Made by a program: the position numbers and the translations under genes. The notes below the pieces were generated by a model, which saw only the letters and a program-made list of their open reading frames with translations, searched no databases and was not told where the DNA came from. A stretch of 64,000 nucleotides of DNA from Scortum barcoo. Its lineage: Eukaryota; Chordata; Actinopteri; Centrarchiformes; Terapontidae. The DNA lies in the NCBI GenBank assembly GCA_023238725.1, contig CM041553.1, positions 9,261,001 through 9,325,000 of the forward strand, read 5' to 3'. Positions 61,861 through 64,000 of the stretch are shown here, piece after piece. Positions within the stretch are counted from its first letter, which is position 1, and each line of letters opens with the position of its first letter.

Positions 61861-62287
61861 AAGGTGTAGAAACATTATTGTATTTTATTCACAGTTTTCC
61901 AGACATTTACACAAAACTTGGATGAATATACGGATAGGGTATGAATAAAAAAATCTTTAAAAGGATATTTGAAAATGTACAGCATTCACTTCACACTTCA
62001 TTTAACAGCCCAAATTAATAAAATATGAGAGTTTCTACAAAGGCTAAGCTGAACAGTTAACAAATGTCTTGTTGCCTAAAACAATGATCACAAAAAGTAA
62101 CATGTAAAATGGTACAATCATTATCGCTTGACAAAAGTAGTACAAAGAAACACAGTCATTATTTGCTTGAGAATTAATCAGATGAGTGTTGTATCGCTTG
62201 TGGTGTTATATTAAACATAAACATATTCACAATTTTACAGTGTGAGCGTCCATGTGTTCCTCTGCTGGTGTGGCCGAATCTCTCGAG
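61861..62287 (-). other. 3' UTR of the GPI-protein gene
   Basis: AT-rich, ending near a minus-strand AATAAA at 61,884-61,889, which is about 400 nt after the stop codon. Confidence 0.5.
61884..61889 (-). terminator. Poly(A) signal (AATAAA)
   Basis: Canonical hexamer on the minus strand downstream of the stop at 62,288-62,290. Confidence 0.5.
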
Positions 62288-62379
62288 CTATAAATAAACT
62301 GTAGCTGGCAGCAGGCAGGCGGCAGCAAACATCAAGCTAAGAAGGAGACTTCCTGGCACCACCAGCGGACCTGCACTTT
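62288..62379 (-). CDS. Last coding exon: probable GPI-anchor signal
   Basis: Acceptor CCTCAG, then 29 codons and TAG. The reading frame fixed by the previous exon gives SAGPLVVPGSLLLSLMFAAA then CLLPATVYL. A small-residue triplet (SAG) followed by a short spacer and a hydrophobic tail ending at the stop is what a GPI attachment signal looks like; a bare C-terminal membrane anchor is the alternative. The protein family is not recognised from this tail. Confidence 0.6.
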
Positions 62380-62949
62380 CTGAGGACATCAAATTAGAAA
62401 GCTGTCAACAAGTTATTCAAGCAAGGACTGAAACTCCATTAAAAGAAGAAATGAGCCGCTGTGTGTTATTTTTGTAGTTTCACACTGTCTTGGTGATTTA
62501 TATGCAGACACACACCCCCTGATGTAATCCACGTTTTAAAAATTGCTGCCCTCATGTGACCATAAAAAAAAACTTAAATAGGCTGGTTTTGCTTGGAAAT
62601 AACATGGACATATATTAAGGGTGGCATTTGAAAACATGACATTGAGCATGCAAATGGTATTTAAACAGGCTCCTTATTTTAGCATACATATCTTATTGAA
62701 TACAGTTCAACTCTGCCATGTGTTTACTGTAAGTTTTTGACTATAGCACAATCTCTCTCCATCAAAGTCAATGTTTATTTAAGTCATGATGTTTGGAGTG
62801 CTGGTTCTATTCATGAATATACATCAAACCATCCAACGCTGAAGGACTCCTAAATGTTGTTCTCCCTTAAATACAATAAACAATTTCACATTCCCATCGT
62901 GCACCTGAAGTCTAGCTGAAGCCATGTTCACAGGGTGGAGCACACTTAC

Positions 62950-63030
62950 TTGTACATGAGTCAGACTCTTTGAACAAGCCCATCTTCTCGCTGGTTTTGA
63001 CAGACTTCAGAAGTTCTGCGTTGACATTCC
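62950..63030 (-). CDS. Penultimate coding exon of the same gene
   Basis: Acceptor TGTTACAG, 81 nt, strong donor ACAA/GTAAGT. Only one frame is open: NVNAELLKSVKTSEKMGLFK then ESDSCT, joining as lysine to the last exon. A lone cysteine near the end could close a disulfide of an upstream extracellular domain. Earlier exons must lie at higher coordinates; I found none I trust up to 64,000. Confidence 0.6.
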
Positions 63031-64000
63031 CTGTAACATACAGACAATGTGGCAATGCCTAATTACACACAGACTGGTATGCTTGATAATTACTGTGTGT
63101 ACAGTTAAGGATTTTTCTGCCCAGAAAAGGAGACTTTCTCAAGGATTGTTGCCACAGTCAAAGTCTCCTCCTTGTGGTAGACCACTGAGGACATAATTGC
63201 CTGTGCTATACTGTGTGAAACCTTTATACAGACACTTCTCTGTTCCCCCGTGAGACAGAGGAAGGGACAGAAAATGAGACAGAGACAGACACTCAACTCC
63301 AGCATCAGGTTACTGAGCCAATTTTTCAGGTTTTCTAAAGATGGTCAATGCCCATGATTGTTCATTGTCCTGATAAATACAGCCCGGGCACACAGCTCGC
63401 ACCAAAATAACTGAAGTGTTTATAGATTTACATACGTACAGTCCAATAGACACAAAAACCTTTGTATGTTTGTAAATACAGTCCTGGCCATAATGTCGAC
63501 ATTAAACAGCTTGCTGCATGTCCTGGGTTACTTCTGTTTTAATGCTATTTTGTTCCTTTTTCCATATGCAAATCATCTTTTGGTCTTAATGGATAAATGT
63601 TCAAAGGGGATTGTGTTTGTTTGTTTTTCCTCATTGACACTTTCCTGTGCTACCGACGTTCCAGAGGTTGCATTCAGTGACTCAAGGACATGCGATGTTA
63701 TGAACTACACTGCAGGGACAGAACATCCCTAAAGAGATGAGATGAGGCAACGGACCACACCACTCAACTAGACTGTTAGATCTGCTCCTGGGACGCCATC
63801 CCAATCAGTGTCTCCCTAAACTGCAGCCACTCCCCTAGTGGCTCTGTGTGTGCGTGTGTCTCTGAGTGGACACAGGCACACCGGAGTCAGGGCAGAGTGG
63901 CACCACCTGCAACCAGTTCAGTAATCAAGACGACTTCAAATACCTAGCCCCGTTACTACCACTTTGCCAGATTGTAGCCACAACTCCAATTTATCTGTGT
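63031..64000. other. Right-edge stretch, intron-like
   Basis: Probably intron of the minus-strand gene above. It has a protein-like but donor-less segment at 63,105-63,250 and an octamer-like ATGCAAAT at about 63,566. Nothing further supported. Confidence 0.4.

Noticed and set aside
63105..63305. Protein-like segment that might be another exon of the GPI-protein gene
   Set aside because: The acceptor is good, but there is no GT donor at a usable place, two frames compete, and neither joins in phase with the exon at 62,950-63,030.

Overview
The window is vertebrate nuclear DNA, most likely from a ray-finned (percomorph-type) fish. The clues are genes split into short exons with GT-AG introns often only 80-500 bp long, dense CA/GT microsatellites, a teleost tRNA-derived SINE, several teleost-type non-autonomous transposons, and one gene whose product is unmistakably vertebrate cytosolic aminopeptidase P. 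Nothing points to a bacterium, a phage or a CRISPR-type system.

Layout. Positions 1-47,600 are gene-poor. I find no long or recognisable coding region there, only a few weak exon candidates near the left edge (1-5,008) on both strands. The rest is intron-like or intergenic DNA with microsatellites, two cases of one repeat nested in another (18.6-19.4 kb and 33.9-34.6 kb), other repeat copies (6.5, 7.1, 22.3, 42.1-42.7, 44.4 kb), and a few less AT-rich blocks that look like conserved non-coding elements.

Positions 47,670-50,165 hold a compact three-exon plus-strand gene with a TATA box. It encodes a 208-residue single-pass membrane protein that I cannot assign to a named family. Positions 50,117-59,953, minus strand, hold the complete coding region of xpnpep1 in 20 exons (629 codons, in frame throughout, all five metal ligands and the catalytic-site histidine present). 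These two genes converge: a 14-bp perfect palindrome lies between their ends and overlaps a poly(A) signal for each strand. Upstream of xpnpep1 are a CCAAT/NRF1-like promoter block (60.2-60.3 kb) and a separate CpG-rich block (60.6-60.96 kb) with CRE, E-box (CLEAR-like) and YY1-like motifs.

Positions 61,865-63,030, minus strand, hold the last two coding exons and 3' UTR of another gene whose C-terminus looks like a GPI-anchor signal. Its body lies beyond the right edge or was not recognised.

The genes show no shared pathway; their grouping is genomic neighbourhood rather than an operon-like unit. The most useful second looks are the unassigned membrane-protein gene, the palindromic tail-to-tail terminator, the in-frame readthrough of xpnpep1 intron 12, and the nested transposons. 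Repeat family names come from memory of teleost repeats and could not be checked by search.
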